Of a stretch of 64,000 nucleotides of DNA, positions 37,243 to 47,918 are shown one piece after another; position 1 is the first letter of the stretch; each line of letters begins with the position of its first letter. The translations under genes and the position numbers were made by a program. The stretch comes from Crocosphaera sp. UHCC 0190. GTDB lineage: Bacteria > Cyanobacteriota > Cyanobacteriia > Cyanobacteriales > Microcystaceae. The stretch covers positions 62,001 through 126,000 of the forward strand of contig NZ_JAYGHP010000007.1 in assembly GCF_034932065.1 (NCBI RefSeq). The letters run 5' to 3'. The notes under the pieces were generated by a model that was given only the letters and a program-made list of their open reading frames with translations, was not told where the DNA came from and did no database searches.

Positions 37243-37457
37243 AAAAGCAGTTTCCTCTGGGGAAAGTTGACAGCGTTAATGATTTCAATGATTACTTATT
37301 TTCAGAAAATAGGAGATTAAAAAAATTTAAACTTGACTAGATGAATTAGCTCACTCTATAGTTTTACCATAAATTTTTCTATTTGACACAAATGTTAAGT
37401 TAGCATTTATGTTAAGCTATTGGCTATTGATGTGAAGTTCATGAGCCAAAGATATCA

Positions 37458-37910
37458 ATGAAAGCAGCTTATTTAGGTTTAGTAACCCTTCTGAGTACCG
37501 TGACCTTAACTGTGCCAATTTCAATGATGGCACAAAATCCCCCAGCAGAAACTTATCAACCTGGTTTTTGGCAACCTGTGGCGCGATTTGATCCCAAGAA
37601 ACCCGTTGAAGTTAAACTGATTAATAAAACTGAATTATCCTTAGAATATGATTTAACTGACGTAGAATTTGTTAATCCTGATACCCTATCTCCAGGGGAA
37701 ACGGGAATCCTCAAAAATTTTGGGGACTCTGCTTATATTGTGGTTTACAGCCTTGCTCCACCTAATCCAGAAACTCCCTTTACTCTCAAGTTTAATATTG
37801 ATGTCACTGACGATAATATTGTCACCGTAACGATTGAAAAAGCCGAACCAAATTTCTTTGGTCATCGTACCTTTAATTTACAAAAAACTGGTGCAATATT
37901 TGTTTATTAA
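37458..37910 (+). CDS. Secreted hypothetical protein, 150 aa
   Basis: A signal peptide (AYLGLVTLLSTVTLTVPISM, cleavage about AQN) leads to a beta-rich mature domain (PVEVKLINKTELSLEYDLTD, VTVTIEKAEP) without cysteines. It would be periplasmic or external. Family not recognised. The upstream region 37243-37457 is AT-rich and holds its promoter. Confidence 0.65.
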   Translation: MKAAYLGLVTLLSTVTLTVPISMMAQNPPAETYQPGFWQPVARFDPKKPVEVKLINKTELSLEYDLTDVEFVNPDTLSPGETGILKNFGDSAYIVVYSLAPPNPETPFTLKFNIDVTDDNIVTVTIEKAEPNFFGHRTFNLQKTGAIFVY

Positions 37911-37988
37911 CTAACCCATTAACAATCATTAAATAGCTTAGAGGATATTTTGTTATCATGTAATTGTGTGTACATATTAGAGATTAAG

Positions 37989-38603
37989 CTATAGCTTCTC
38001 AAAAATAACTGATAAATTATTAGCGGGCATTGTTATCATCTCTTTAAAGATTAACCCTTGATTTTGAGCAACCTTAATGACATCTTCTAAATTGCGAACT
38101 CCCCATTCTGGATTTTGACTTTGTAAAGATTCATCAAAAGATTGGTTACTGGGTGCGGTATGTTTTCCCCCTTGTTTATAGGGGCCATATAAATATAAAA
38201 TTCCCCCTAACGGTAACAAACGGCCTGCCCCTTGCATCAGTCCCAAACAAGATGACCAAGGAGAAATATGAATCATATTAATATTAACAATTGCTGCAAT
38301 TTTAATCTTTTGTTCTTCAACTTCCCAAACAGAATATTGAGCATTAATATTAAGAGGAGCCTGAAGATTATCCGAGGGAAACTCCTTACTCCAAGCTTCA
38401 ATACTATCTCTTAACATAGGATTAGGGTCAGAAGGTATCCAATGACGGGGACGTAAAGCCGGGGCAAAAAAGATAGAATGTTCTCCCGTTCCACTGGCAA
38501 TTTCTAGGATATTTCCTGATGGGGGAAGAACCCTTAATAAGACTTCTAAAATTGCTTCACGGTTACGTTGAGTGGCCGGCGCAAACTGTTTCAAATCATT
38601 CAT
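37989..38603 (-). CDS. DUF938 family SAM-dependent methyltransferase-like protein
   Basis: 204 residues with the DUF938 landmarks: APATQRNREAILEVLLRVLP, the SAM-binding glycine loop LEIASGTGEHSIFFAPALRP (about 36-55), WIPSDPNPM, IVNINMIHISPWSSCLGLM, and LYLYGPYKQGGKHTAPSN. The product to be methylated is unknown. It follows the secreted protein gene at 38607 by 3 nt, so both belong to the pyrF transcription unit. Confidence 0.9.
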   Translation of the reverse strand: MNDLKQFAPATQRNREAILEVLLRVLPPSGNILEIASGTGEHSIFFAPALRPRHWIPSDPNPMLRDSIEAWSKEFPSDNLQAPLNINAQYSVWEVEEQKIKIAAIVNINMIHISPWSSCLGLMQGAGRLLPLGGILYLYGPYKQGGKHTAPSNQSFDESLQSQNPEWGVRNLEDVIKVAQNQGLIFKEMITMPANNLSVIFEKL

Positions 38604-38606
38604 AAT

Positions 38607-39143
38607 TTATTGTGTTAAAACTCCTGCACGACAATCTTTTAACCAAAGACTAATTGCTTGACCGATCGCGCCATTACTGGCATCTTGGGGAGGTAAAGGG
38701 GGATCACCTTGTTGTAAATCGGCCAACTGAGAAAAGAGTAACACCGATCGCCAACCATCAGAACTTGGGGTCAAAAATAACCAATAATAATTTTGTAACT
38801 CAATGGCTACCTCTGGACTATATTGCCGTTCTAATGTGGTAAAAAACACCTGCTGAGTCTGATCAGGTACAACAGGCTGATATTGTAAATTGGTTAAGGG
38901 TAAAGGCTCAAATTCCGGTCTACCTGCAATAATGACATAATTATAAATATCCACCGTGCGATCGCCTCGTCTGGCCCGTTGAGTCACACGATTTGCATAA
39001 CTAGGTAAATCTTTCAACATCAATGTCATGAGGGTTTCAATATCCGAAGGACAGGCCACCCTGATGATTTTATTTTCAGCATCAACCCTTTCCCCAATGA
39101 TCAGATTAAGCAGTAATAACAGTCCTAACAGCCAAGGTTTCAT
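38607..39143 (-). CDS. Secreted hypothetical protein, 178 aa
   Basis: A signal peptide ([18 protein letters not shown]) and a mature domain with two cysteines ([20 protein letters not shown] and [14 protein letters not shown] at the end), likely disulfide-bonded. It overlaps the pyrF stop by 4 nt and is followed 3 nt later by the DUF938 gene. Homologues exist in cyanobacteria as far as I recall, without function. Confidence 0.75.
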   Translation of the reverse strand: MKPWLLGLLLLLNLIIGERVDAENKIIRVACPSDIETLMTLMLKDLPSYANRVTQRARRGDRTVDIYNYVIIAGRPEFEPLPLTNLQYQPVVPDQTQQVFFTTLERQYSPEVAIELQNYYWLFLTPSSDGWRSVLLFSQLADLQQGDPPLPPQDASNGAIGQAISLWLKDCRAGVLTQ

Positions 39144-39832
39144 AATTCACTGACAATACGTTCCCACGCCATAACAGGATCATCTGCCATTGTAATCGGA
39201 CGACCAATAACTAGGTAATCTGCCCCTGCTTCTAGGGCGTTTTTGGGAGTCATGATCCGTCGCTGATCTCCTGCTTGGGCCCAAGTGGGACGAACCCCAG
39301 GACAGACTAAAATAAAATCTTTGCCACAGACTTGTCTAAGTTGACTGACTTCCTGGGGAGAACACACAGCCCCATGAATGCCGCATTTTTGGGCTAATAA
39401 AGCCATCTGTAGGGCGTATTCAGGGAGTTCTAGGGGAATTTTGAGGTCAAAAGCTAAATCCCGCCCATTCAAACTGGTGAGGAGGGTAATGGCTAATAAT
39501 TGGGGGGGAGAAGGACTGTCTGCAATGGCTTCTATTGCCGCTTTTAAAGCATTTTGACCGGCCGTGGCGTGAAGGGTGAGCAAATCTACTCCATAGTGAC
39601 TGGCCGAACGACAGGCCCCGGCCACAGTGTTGGGGATATCATGAAATTTCAGGTCTAAAAAAATGCGTTTTTGACGATTTTTGAGGTATTTAAGAATGTC
39701 CGGCCCAGCAGCGACAAATAATTCTAAGCCAACTTTCCAAAACGTCACTTGAGGAAGTTGCTCAACCAGGGCGATCGCAGATTCTTGACTAGGGACATCT
39801 AAAGGAACAATCAGGCGATCGGCAGGGGACAT
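39140..39832 (-). CDS. pyrF: Orotidine-5'-phosphate decarboxylase
   Basis: A 230-residue enzyme that makes UMP from OMP. The catalytic array is visible: LIVPLDVPS (Asp12), KVGLELF (Lys about 33), [12 protein letters not shown] (DxKxxD, about 61-68), PGVRPTW and DYLVIGRPI for phosphate binding. It opens a three-gene unit on the minus strand with the secreted 178-residue protein and the DUF938 protein. Confidence 0.97.
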   Translation of the reverse strand: MSPADRLIVPLDVPSQESAIALVEQLPQVTFWKVGLELFVAAGPDILKYLKNRQKRIFLDLKFHDIPNTVAGACRSASHYGVDLLTLHATAGQNALKAAIEAIADSPSPPQLLAITLLTSLNGRDLAFDLKIPLELPEYALQMALLAQKCGIHGAVCSPQEVSQLRQVCGKDFILVCPGVRPTWAQAGDQRRIMTPKNALEAGADYLVIGRPITMADDPVMAWERIVSEL

Positions 39833-39948
39833 GGGGATAAATAACGAAGATTTTCTGCAAAATAACTTAAAAAGGGAAGTTTCCGCTATTCAGTCCAGGG
39901 ACTTGCAACAGTTTAACCTCCCTTGTAACGGTTCTTAATAATCGAAAA

Positions 39949-40068
39949 TTAGCTTTCTTTGCTGAGAAACTTTTGAACTTGTCCAATAGCAGCAGCAGCA
40001 ATATTAAAAGCTGCCCAACTAGCAGCAATGAGAAGGGGAGTAACAACGACTAAAACACGCCAATCCAT
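39949..40068 (-). CDS. psbY: Photosystem II protein Y
   Basis: A 39-residue [23 protein letters not shown] followed by [19 protein letters not shown]. One transmembrane helix at about 5-27 and the MDWR start and FNI-x-x-A-A-I-x-Q motif are those of PsbY, a small photosystem II subunit of the thylakoid membrane near cytochrome b559. The ATG is preceded by AGAGGAAAC, an adequate ribosome binding site. The gene is too short for default ORF filters. It lies between cinA and pyrF on the same strand. Confidence 0.9.
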   Translation of the reverse strand: MDWRVLVVVTPLLIAASWAAFNIAAAAIGQVQKFLSKES

Positions 40069-40167
40069 CTTTCTAGTTTCCTCTTGTTTAATTGTTATGG
40101 AACTTTAATGAAAATTTTATCTCATCCATATTACCACCAAGGGGCAATTTTCTGCCTTTTCTGTCCA

Positions 40168-41418
40168 CTACCTAACTAATATTTTTCGTCGTAATTGATC
40201 TAAAGCAGTACACTCACTCAAATAGCGAATAGAGGAGCGATCGCGGGTATCTCCAAACCGACATTCAATACTCTCCACTTTGCCATCAGGATCAGCAATA
40301 CCAAGGTAAACTAATCCTACAGGTTTGGTTTCTGTCCCCCCTTCTGGCCCAGCAATTCCGGTTGTACTTAGTCCCCAGGATGTGCCTAATTTTTCTTTAA
40401 CCCCTAAAGCCATCTGTTGCGCTACGGTATCACTAACGGCCCCATACTCGGCTAAATCTTCTGATTTCACCCCTAATAGGGACATTTTCACGCGATTATC
40501 ATAGGCAATGACCCCACCCCAAAAATAGTCAGAACTTCCTGCTATCGTGGTAAACATTGCCCCCAAACCGCCTCCTGTGCAAGATTCAGCAACGGATACC
40601 GTTTCTTGATTTTCCCGCAATAATTTCCCCACTACCTCAGCAATGGTGTCATCATCTTGCCCAAAATAGTCTAATCCGGCGATTTTTTTGATTTCTTCGG
40701 CAACGGGATCAAAGAGGGCGATCGCTTCTGCTTCTGAGGCGGTTTTTGCACATATCCGCAAACGAACTTCTCCGACAGAGGCGTAGGGGGCAACGGTAGG
40801 ATTAGTTAAATTAAATAAATGGTTAACTTTGGCCGCTAAGGCTGACTCGCCAATGCCCCGAAAACGCAACATTCGGCTAAAAATGATTTCTTTGCCCCAA
40901 CCTTGGCTTTTGAGGTAGGGAACCGCCGTTTCTGCCCACATCCGCTTCATTTCTGAGGGGACTCCAGGGAAAGTCATGATGGTTAAATGGGGGATTGGTT
41001 GCCAAATCATCCCTGGGGCCGTTCCTCCAGGGTTCGGTAAAATAGTGGCCCCTTGGGGAAGTAAAGCCTGTTTACGGTTATTATCGGTCATTTCTCTCCC
41101 CCTTGCCGCAAATTTGCCTTGAATATCCTCAATAATTTCTGGTTTTTCTTCTAAGGGGGTGTTAAAAAGCTGAGCAATCGTTTCCGTTGTCAGATCATCT
41201 GGGGTTGGCCCTAAACCTCCAGTAAACAGTAAAATAGAAGCCCGTTTACTAGCAATATTAATCACTTCTTGTAAGCGAATGGGATTATCACCAACCACTG
41301 TTTGATAATAATGGGGAATGCCTAAACTGGCTAATTCTTTGGCTAAAAATTGCACATTGGTATTAACAATGTCCCCTAACAAAAGTTCCGTTCCCACGCA
41401 AATAATTTCTGCACTCAT
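40168..41418 (-). CDS. cinA: CinA-family protein (competence/damage-inducible)
   Basis: A 416-residue protein with an N-terminal MoCF-like domain (ICVGTELLLGDIVNTNVQFL, FTGGLGPTPDDLTTETIA, LPNPGGTAPGM, FPGVPSEMKRM) and a C-terminal amidohydrolase domain (SVAESCTGGGLGAMFTTIAG, GLSTTGIAGPEGG, KPVGLVYLG). CinA has ADP-ribose pyrophosphatase and NMN deamidase activity in characterised members. It is 14 nt downstream of pyrR and probably in one operon. Confidence 0.96.
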   Translation of the reverse strand: MSAEIICVGTELLLGDIVNTNVQFLAKELASLGIPHYYQTVVGDNPIRLQEVINIASKRASILLFTGGLGPTPDDLTTETIAQLFNTPLEEKPEIIEDIQGKFAARGREMTDNNRKQALLPQGATILPNPGGTAPGMIWQPIPHLTIMTFPGVPSEMKRMWAETAVPYLKSQGWGKEIIFSRMLRFRGIGESALAAKVNHLFNLTNPTVAPYASVGEVRLRICAKTASEAEAIALFDPVAEEIKKIAGLDYFGQDDDTIAEVVGKLLRENQETVSVAESCTGGGLGAMFTTIAGSSDYFWGGVIAYDNRVKMSLLGVKSEDLAEYGAVSDTVAQQMALGVKEKLGTSWGLSTTGIAGPEGGTETKPVGLVYLGIADPDGKVESIECRFGDTRDRSSIRYLSECTALDQLRRKILVR

Positions 41419-41432
41419 AAGATGTAATATAA

Positions 41433-41960
41433 TTATTCCTTTATTAACTCTACGGCATCTCGGCCATCTGTTGCTTGGAGATAAACTTTTACCTGTTCTT
41501 TTGACGCTGTTGGCAGTTTTTTTCCGGTAAAATCAGGGTGAATGGGTAATTCTCGATGGCCCCTATCGACTAAAACTAATAAACGAATACATTGGGGTCT
41601 TCCATACTCACTGACAGCATTTAACGCGGCCCGCATGGTACGACCTTTATAGATAACATCATCCACTAATATGACAGTTTTTCCCGTTAAATTAAAGGGA
41701 ATTTTTGTCTTAGCAGGGGTACGGGTTTTAATGCGATCTAAATCATCTCGATAAAAGGTGACATCAATGGCCCCGACGGGAACTTTTATTCCTTCTAACA
41801 TCTCAATTTGTTGGGCCAACATTTCGGCTAAGGGAACCCCTCTCGTATAAATTCCCAGTAATACAATATCAGAAAGATCTCCTGATTTTTCGAGAACTTG
41901 AGAAGCTAAACGGGTAAGAATACGGCGAATTTGTTCAGTAGAAAGGATCTTTTTGATCAT
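41433..41960 (-). CDS. pyrR: PyrR bifunctional regulator / uracil phosphoribosyltransferase
   Basis: A 175-residue PyrR protein with the PRPP-binding motif [20 protein letters not shown] (about 97-116), the opening [20 protein letters not shown], and [21 protein letters not shown] C-terminal part. In Bacillus it binds pyr mRNA for attenuation; in cyanobacteria it may serve mainly as uracil phosphoribosyltransferase. No attenuator was noticed upstream. Its gene precedes cinA. Confidence 0.95.
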   Translation of the reverse strand: MIKKILSTEQIRRILTRLASQVLEKSGDLSDIVLLGIYTRGVPLAEMLAQQIEMLEGIKVPVGAIDVTFYRDDLDRIKTRTPAKTKIPFNLTGKTVILVDDVIYKGRTMRAALNAVSEYGRPQCIRLLVLVDRGHRELPIHPDFTGKKLPTASKEQVKVYLQATDGRDAVELIKE

Positions 41961-41989
41961 CCTATCTCCTTAGATTAATAATAAGAATT

Positions 41990-43981
41990 TTATTCTATCA
42001 ATTTTGCTTCGACTCGTAATTTATTTAATTCCCTAACCAGTCTTTCCCCTTGATGATTGTACAGGGGAACTGATAAAGTGGCGGGTAATTCTTTCATCAG
42101 GTTTCGCGCCATAATTAAAGAACAACCAGAAATCCTGGCGATCGCATTGGCCCCTTCAAAGGCCGCATCTTCATTTGCTGCTTTTTCGACGTAAATGCGC
42201 CATTGTTTTGATTTAATGGCTAGTCGCCCTTGTTCAATACATCTTAACCCATCAATGGTGGCTAAAACAATTAAGCGATCGCCGACAGACAAGCGTATAT
42301 CATAGTATGGCATCAAATTAGAGGAATTGGGGGGCTTTTGATGCAAGATAGGAATGACTCCATAACCATAGGCTACCTCAGCTAATAACAGCCCGTTTAA
42401 GGTGTCTCCGGCTTCAATTTGATATTCTGTCACCAAAATGGTTTGGTTATCCAGACGAAATATAGTTAAAATATTCTCGCCAAATGCTGCCCCGGCAAAC
42501 ACTTCTGCGGCGACTCCATAGGCCCCAATAATTTGCGCTTGGGGTAAAATTTGCATAAGATGCTGCCCTAATTGTTGCCCGGCAGTACGGATGATTATAT
42601 GAGTATGAGGGTTTAGCTTTTTGGCCATCAAAGCGACTTCTAGGTTGAGAATTTCATCATCAGTGACAACCACAATACTTTTTGCTGTGGCAAGATTAGC
42701 TTGGGGTAAAATATCTTGAAGATTACCTGAAATGAGGGGCATTTGGGATAATATTCCCGAATCATTATTATCTAGTTTAAAAGTAATTCCCAAAAAAGTT
42801 TGTTTAAATTCTTTTAATAATGTAGCGACTTGTTTTCCCACTCTTCCCATTCCCACAATGACGATATGATTTTGTTGGGGAATGGGGAGACGATGCTGTG
42901 TAAATTGGAATTTTGCTGATAATAATGCTTCTGTTAAGAGGGCATATAAAACCCCGACAAAAGCTGTTCCTGCTAAAGTCAACCCCAAGCTAAATAATTG
43001 TAACCAAGCCGGAATATCATCGATTTCTCTCAATTCTCCAAATAAGTCAGAATAGCCCCCTAATAATAAGATCATTGTCGCTAAAAATGCAGAAAGAAAA
43101 GTAGATTCTCCATAATAATTGTGAATTAAAATAGTTCCTATGAACAATAAAAGTAAAACAATTCCCCCACTTATGAGGGCAACTAATCTAATATATTGTC
43201 GTCCTTTTTTCCAGAGACGAGACAGCGATCGCTTAATTTTGTTTCTCCAATTTTGGGTTATTGGAGAAGTTTGAGCAGACATAAAAGCTGTAATTTCTGA
43301 CTGCATTGTCAGGGTGTCCGCACTTTCAATATAAGTAACAATATCTCCTGGTTGTAATATGGTTTCTGGGTTCCACTGATGAAATAAGCCACTAAATTTT
43401 GGGGTTCCTTCTTGATAAGATAGTAAGCGACGAGTACGACTATTTAATTCATGAAGATGACGAACATAACACCAGTTATCTTTAGGTTTAAGATGACGTT
43501 CAATCACTCTTAAACGTTTTCCATCTAGGGTAAAAAAGCCCCTAATTTCTGTTCCTAATGCGGCGATAGCAAAAGCAGATGCGGGAAGTTGAGTGGGTTC
43601 ATAAGCAATAAAATTCCCTAATTGTTCTTGTAATAAACTATTGAGATTGTCTTTGCCAGAACGAACAATTAAGCGAGTTTTAGGATTTAATTGACGAATT
43701 GCCAAAGCGGTTTCAATATTAACTTGTTCATTGGTTGTTACTAATAAAGCAGCGCGACATTGTTCAATTTTTGCTTGTTTTAAAACTCGATTTTGTCGGC
43801 AGTCTGCAATAATTAAATCATCTAATAATTCAGGTATTTGAGGAATTTCCCAGCTTGGGGGTTCTATTAATTCAATGGCAATTACTTTCACCCCAAACTC
43901 TTTTAGAGACAAGACACAATGTTGTCCTAAACTACCTAATCCACAGACTAAAAAGTGATCTTCTATAATTGGCTGTATCAT
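41990..43981 (-). CDS. RCK-type potassium-channel-like protein with two TrkA-N domains
   Basis: A 663-residue protein: a first TrkA-N/RCK domain (about 10-230; FLVCGLGSLGQHCVLSLKEF, then VTTNEQVNIETAL), a membrane part (about 264-355) with helices LVALISGGIVLLLLFIGTIL and LQLFSLGLTLAGTAFVGVLY, and a second RCK domain (about 370-660; IVIVGMGRVGKQVATLLKEF, RTAGQQLGQHL). Between the helices, where TVGYGD would be expected, the sequence reads LLLGGYSDLF. It presumably gates or forms a potassium pathway. RCK placement before the membrane part is atypical. Same strand as pyrR, 29 nt upstream. Confidence 0.85.
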   Translation of the reverse strand: MIQPIIEDHFLVCGLGSLGQHCVLSLKEFGVKVIAIELIEPPSWEIPQIPELLDDLIIADCRQNRVLKQAKIEQCRAALLVTTNEQVNIETALAIRQLNPKTRLIVRSGKDNLNSLLQEQLGNFIAYEPTQLPASAFAIAALGTEIRGFFTLDGKRLRVIERHLKPKDNWCYVRHLHELNSRTRRLLSYQEGTPKFSGLFHQWNPETILQPGDIVTYIESADTLTMQSEITAFMSAQTSPITQNWRNKIKRSLSRLWKKGRQYIRLVALISGGIVLLLLFIGTILIHNYYGESTFLSAFLATMILLLGGYSDLFGELREIDDIPAWLQLFSLGLTLAGTAFVGVLYALLTEALLSAKFQFTQHRLPIPQQNHIVIVGMGRVGKQVATLLKEFKQTFLGITFKLDNNDSGILSQMPLISGNLQDILPQANLATAKSIVVVTDDEILNLEVALMAKKLNPHTHIIIRTAGQQLGQHLMQILPQAQIIGAYGVAAEVFAGAAFGENILTIFRLDNQTILVTEYQIEAGDTLNGLLLAEVAYGYGVIPILHQKPPNSSNLMPYYDIRLSVGDRLIVLATIDGLRCIEQGRLAIKSKQWRIYVEKAANEDAAFEGANAIARISGCSLIMARNLMKELPATLSVPLYNHQGERLVRELNKLRVEAKLIE

Positions 43982-44074
43982 TTTAGTTGCAGGAGAAATC
44001 TATTATTTAAGTATTATGAGGGACTAAGAGTAACGAATAGATTGAAAAAATACACCTATGCCAAAAGTTACATT

Positions 44075-44101
44075 GTGGGCGCAGGTTCCTTGCGCCCCTA
44101 C
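44075..44101. repeat. Intergenic palindrome, GTAGGG family (imperfect)
   Basis: GGGCGCA pairs with TGCGCCC around a 9-nt loop, ending in CCCTAC. First of two elements in the 242-nt gap upstream of the RCK gene. Confidence 0.7.
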
Positions 44102-44122
44102 AGTGGGATAAATTCCGTTTTT

Positions 44123-44145
44123 GTAGGGGCGTATGGCATACGCCC
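44123..44145. repeat. Intergenic palindrome, GTAGGG family
   Basis: GTAGG precedes GGCGTAT, which pairs with ATACGCC around GGC. It lies 21 nt after the preceding element; the two share heads but have different stem sequences. Confidence 0.75.
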
Positions 44146-44223
44146 TTTTAGGGTAGAGGAAAGATTAACCATCTACAAAATCTCCACCGGTAAATTTTCA
44201 ATTGGGGAAAATTCAATGGTTAC

Positions 44224-47200
44224 TTATTCTTCAACATCAGGAACAATTGCTTTCATCTTACCTAACCATTCAATTAAATTTTCTAATTGTTTATTCGGTT
44301 TAATCAATGCTAATCCTCTTATTGTAACTTTTTTGGGGCTATAAATAAAGCGTGACTGCAAATGATTTGGTAAATTTTCTTGTAATAGTTTCCAAGCGGG
44401 TTCTTCCATAGGTGTTTCTAAAACAATGTGCTGTTTACTTTCAATTTTAATGCGAGAAAATCCCAAGGATTTTGCTAATTGTTTTAATTCAATTACTTGT
44501 AATAATTGTTCTACTGGAGAGGGAAGTTTACCATAACGATCTGTCCAGTCTGCTGCAATTTGTACTAAATCTGCTTTGGAATTAGCCGTAGAAATTGCAC
44601 GATAAGCAGACATTTTTTGTTCAAGATCAGGAATATAATCAGCCGGAATAAAGGCAGTCAATTGTAAGTCTATTTGGGTTTCTTCAACTTTGGGTATTTC
44701 TTGTCCCTGAATTTCTTTGATAGCTTCTTGTAACATTTCCATGTAAAACTCAAAGCCAATGGCTTCTAATTGTCCTGATTGTTCTGCCCCTAATAAGTTC
44801 CCAACTCCCCTAATTTCCATATCACGAGTCGCTAATTGATACCCAGATCCCAGTTGACTAAATTCTTGTAATGCTCTTAATCTTTGCCGGGCAGTTTCTG
44901 TTATTTCTGCCTTACTCGGATATAATAACCAAGCATGAGCTTGAATGCCTGATCTTCCTACCCTTCCCCTTAATTGATAGAGTTGAGATAAGCCAAATTT
45001 TTGAGAATCTTCAACAATAATTGTATTCACCCTAGGAATATCTAATCCTGATTCAATAATCGTCGTACAAACTAAAATATCCCCCTCTCCATTATTAAAT
45101 TCTAACATGGTTATTTCTAATTCATTGACATCCATTTGACCATGGGCAATTAATACTCTAGCATTGGGAACCATTTGTTTTAATTGTTCCCCAAGTTCGT
45201 CAATTCCTTCTACTCTAGGAACTACATAAAATATCTGTCCACCCCGATCTAATTCATTGCGAATAGCGGTTCTAACTACATCAGGATTATAACGAGATAA
45301 ATGGGTTTTGATGGGGCGACGAGATGGCGGTGGGGTGGTAATTAAGCTCATTTCTCGTATTCCTGAAAGGGACATATATAAGGTTCGAGGAATAGGCGTT
45401 GCTGTCAATGTTAAGACATCAACTTGAGCTTTCATTGCTTTTATTTTTTCTTTTTGATTCACCCCAAATCGTTGTTCTTCATCAATCACTAATAACCCTA
45501 AATCTTTAAACTTTACCCCTTTTCCTAATAATTGATGAGTACCAACAACAATATCTAATTCTCCCGTTGCTAACCGTTCAACAATGTCTTTTTTTTCCGA
45601 ATTTGTCCGAAATCTATTTAATAGACCAATATTAATGGGATAGGGGGCAAATCTTTCTTTTAAGGTGTGATAATGTTGTTGGGTTAAAATAGTTGTGGGG
45701 GCTAAAAAAACAACCTGTTTATGACCACTGGTAACGGCTTTAAAAATAGCACGAACAGCCACTTCTGTCTTACCAAATCCCACATCTCCACAAACTAATC
45801 GATCCATGGGACGATCACTTTCTAAATCAATTTTAACGTCTTGAATTGCCTTTAATTGATCAGGAGTTGGTTGATAGGGAAAAGAGTCTTCTAATTCCTG
45901 TTGCCAAGGGGTATCAACCGGATAAGTATACCCCGTATTTTTAGAACGTTTGGCATATAAATTCAACAAATCAACGGCTAATTTCTTGATATTTTTACGG
46001 ACTCTTTGTTTGGTTTTTTGCCAAGTTTTGCCCGTCATTGTATGAAGTTCTGGCGGTTGGGAACCTGTATGACGATAGCGAGATAAACTATCAAAAGAAT
46101 CCACCGGAACTCTCAAAAGTCCATCACCATATTCAATCACTAAATATTCACGGGTGGCTAAACTTTCTAGTTTTAAAAATTTACCGATTCCATGACTTTT
46201 ATGGACAACATAATCCCCTGGACAAAGTTTTTGTAAATCAACTTGTTTAGAGGCAGCGCGGCGACGTTTTCTGATATAAGCTGCAGTAGCTAAAACGTGC
46301 TGTCCAAAAAATTCCCTATCGGTGACAACTACAATCCGAAATGTGGGTAAAATAAAGCCTTCTAATTCTGCTAATCCTGAATATTTTAGGGCAATAGCTG
46401 TTCCTTGAATATGGGATTTGTCGATACCATGATAATCACGAGGGTTAGGAATAAATTGTGCTGGACAATCATGTTCTTGTAATAAAGAAACGGTACGAGA
46501 AGGTTGAGCAGAAATAAGCCAAGTGGTATATTTTTTTAGGCTAATTCCACTATAAATCTCTCGTTTCCCCCTTAATATTTCTGCTAATCTTGCAAACTGA
46601 TGAGGGGTGGTTGGTAGGGGACGACTGGATAAATCTAACGCCTCTGTATCATTGACTTCTGCTATTTCTGATAAATATAATTTAGGAAAGCTTTCTGCTA
46701 ATTTTAAGGAGTCTTGAAAAGCTCGATGAATTTTCGGTAATGGTTGTTCTAATTCTTGCCAATTTTCTTCTAGATATTCTAACCAGCGATCACTATGGGA
46801 TTGACATTGATCCACTTCATCAAAAACACAAAGGGTATTCGGGTTTAAATAATCTAAAATTGACGCAGCTTCCGAAAAAGCAATCCCTAAAAATCTTTGC
46901 ATTCCTGCCGGGTAATTATAATTTTCTAAAGCTTCTTTTTCTTCATTAGATAGATAATTATCTAATGATTGCTTGCTTTCTTGAATAGTATTTGCTACAA
47001 TAGAATTAAAGCTAGTAGGTGTTAATAATAATTGCTCAACTTTATCTAAGGAACGTTGGGTAGCCGGATCAAATTCGCGGATTTTTTCGAGTTCATCCCC
47101 AAACCATTCTAACCTTACTGGAACTTCTGAAGAAACGGGAAAAATATCAACAATATCTCCCCGACGACTCCATTGCCCCTCAACTTCAACTAGGGCAACT

Positions 47201-47703
47201 CTTTCATACCCTAATTTAACTAAAATTTCGTCAAGTTCTTGGGATTTATAAGTGATTCCTAGCTGTAAGTTTAAACAATAATTATTAAAAACATCTGGGG
47301 GAGGTAAATGGGGTTGTAAGGCTTTTTCTGTCGTGACAATTGCACAATTATTCTGATTAGATTCTTGAAGATTAAGAGCAGATAAAATTTGCATTTGTCC
47401 CCAAATCATTTCAGATTCAGGGTTAAAAGGTTCGTAGGGCGATGCTTCTGATGTGGGATAAAAATTAACGGTTTTCCAGCCCATAATCTCTAATTGGGCT
47501 GCCCATCTTCCTGCTTCTTCTAGGGTCGCACAAATAACTAATAAATTTTGCTGGTTAACTTGTGCCAAAGCTGAGGAAATTAACCCTTTTGGTAGTCGGT
47601 TAATCCCTTTTAATCCCAAATAGTTATTTTTCTTAAGTTTACCTAACAGTTCTTTGGTTAGGGGAGATTTCTGTAGGGTACGAATTAGGGAAGAAAAAAC
47701 CAT
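44224..47703 (-). CDS. mfd: Transcription-repair coupling factor Mfd
   Basis: A 1159-residue ATP-dependent translocase that removes stalled RNA polymerase and recruits UvrA. The N-terminal UvrB-like region ([20 protein letters not shown]), the RNA-polymerase-interacting domain ([20 protein letters not shown]) and the RecG-like helicase motor are in order: Walker [20 protein letters not shown] box [26 protein letters not shown] and [10 protein letters not shown]; a C-terminal TRCF domain ends the protein. Length is normal. No partner gene nearby. Confidence 0.98.
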   Translation of the reverse strand: MVFSSLIRTLQKSPLTKELLGKLKKNNYLGLKGINRLPKGLISSALAQVNQQNLLVICATLEEAGRWAAQLEIMGWKTVNFYPTSEASPYEPFNPESEMIWGQMQILSALNLQESNQNNCAIVTTEKALQPHLPPPDVFNNYCLNLQLGITYKSQELDEILVKLGYERVALVEVEGQWSRRGDIVDIFPVSSEVPVRLEWFGDELEKIREFDPATQRSLDKVEQLLLTPTSFNSIVANTIQESKQSLDNYLSNEEKEALENYNYPAGMQRFLGIAFSEAASILDYLNPNTLCVFDEVDQCQSHSDRWLEYLEENWQELEQPLPKIHRAFQDSLKLAESFPKLYLSEIAEVNDTEALDLSSRPLPTTPHQFARLAEILRGKREIYSGISLKKYTTWLISAQPSRTVSLLQEHDCPAQFIPNPRDYHGIDKSHIQGTAIALKYSGLAELEGFILPTFRIVVVTDREFFGQHVLATAAYIRKRRRAASKQVDLQKLCPGDYVVHKSHGIGKFLKLESLATREYLVIEYGDGLLRVPVDSFDSLSRYRHTGSQPPELHTMTGKTWQKTKQRVRKNIKKLAVDLLNLYAKRSKNTGYTYPVDTPWQQELEDSFPYQPTPDQLKAIQDVKIDLESDRPMDRLVCGDVGFGKTEVAVRAIFKAVTSGHKQVVFLAPTTILTQQHYHTLKERFAPYPINIGLLNRFRTNSEKKDIVERLATGELDIVVGTHQLLGKGVKFKDLGLLVIDEEQRFGVNQKEKIKAMKAQVDVLTLTATPIPRTLYMSLSGIREMSLITTPPPSRRPIKTHLSRYNPDVVRTAIRNELDRGGQIFYVVPRVEGIDELGEQLKQMVPNARVLIAHGQMDVNELEITMLEFNNGEGDILVCTTIIESGLDIPRVNTIIVEDSQKFGLSQLYQLRGRVGRSGIQAHAWLLYPSKAEITETARQRLRALQEFSQLGSGYQLATRDMEIRGVGNLLGAEQSGQLEAIGFEFYMEMLQEAIKEIQGQEIPKVEETQIDLQLTAFIPADYIPDLEQKMSAYRAISTANSKADLVQIAADWTDRYGKLPSPVEQLLQVIELKQLAKSLGFSRIKIESKQHIVLETPMEEPAWKLLQENLPNHLQSRFIYSPKKVTIRGLALIKPNKQLENLIEWLGKMKAIVPDVEE

Positions 47704-47918
47704 AATCAGCTAGGAAGTCGTAATATTTTTAAGGGTAGCACAAGTTTTGTTTATTTCGTGCAAAAACATCAATGATAAACATTAGAGAGCTAAAACGAAT
47801 TTTAAATGGGTTTTAGCAAGTCAGTAGTTAGTAGGAGCGAATTTTTGACGAAAATTGATGTATTCTAATTAAGAACTTAAACAAAAAGCTTGATTTTTTA
47901 GATACAAGATGACAGTCA

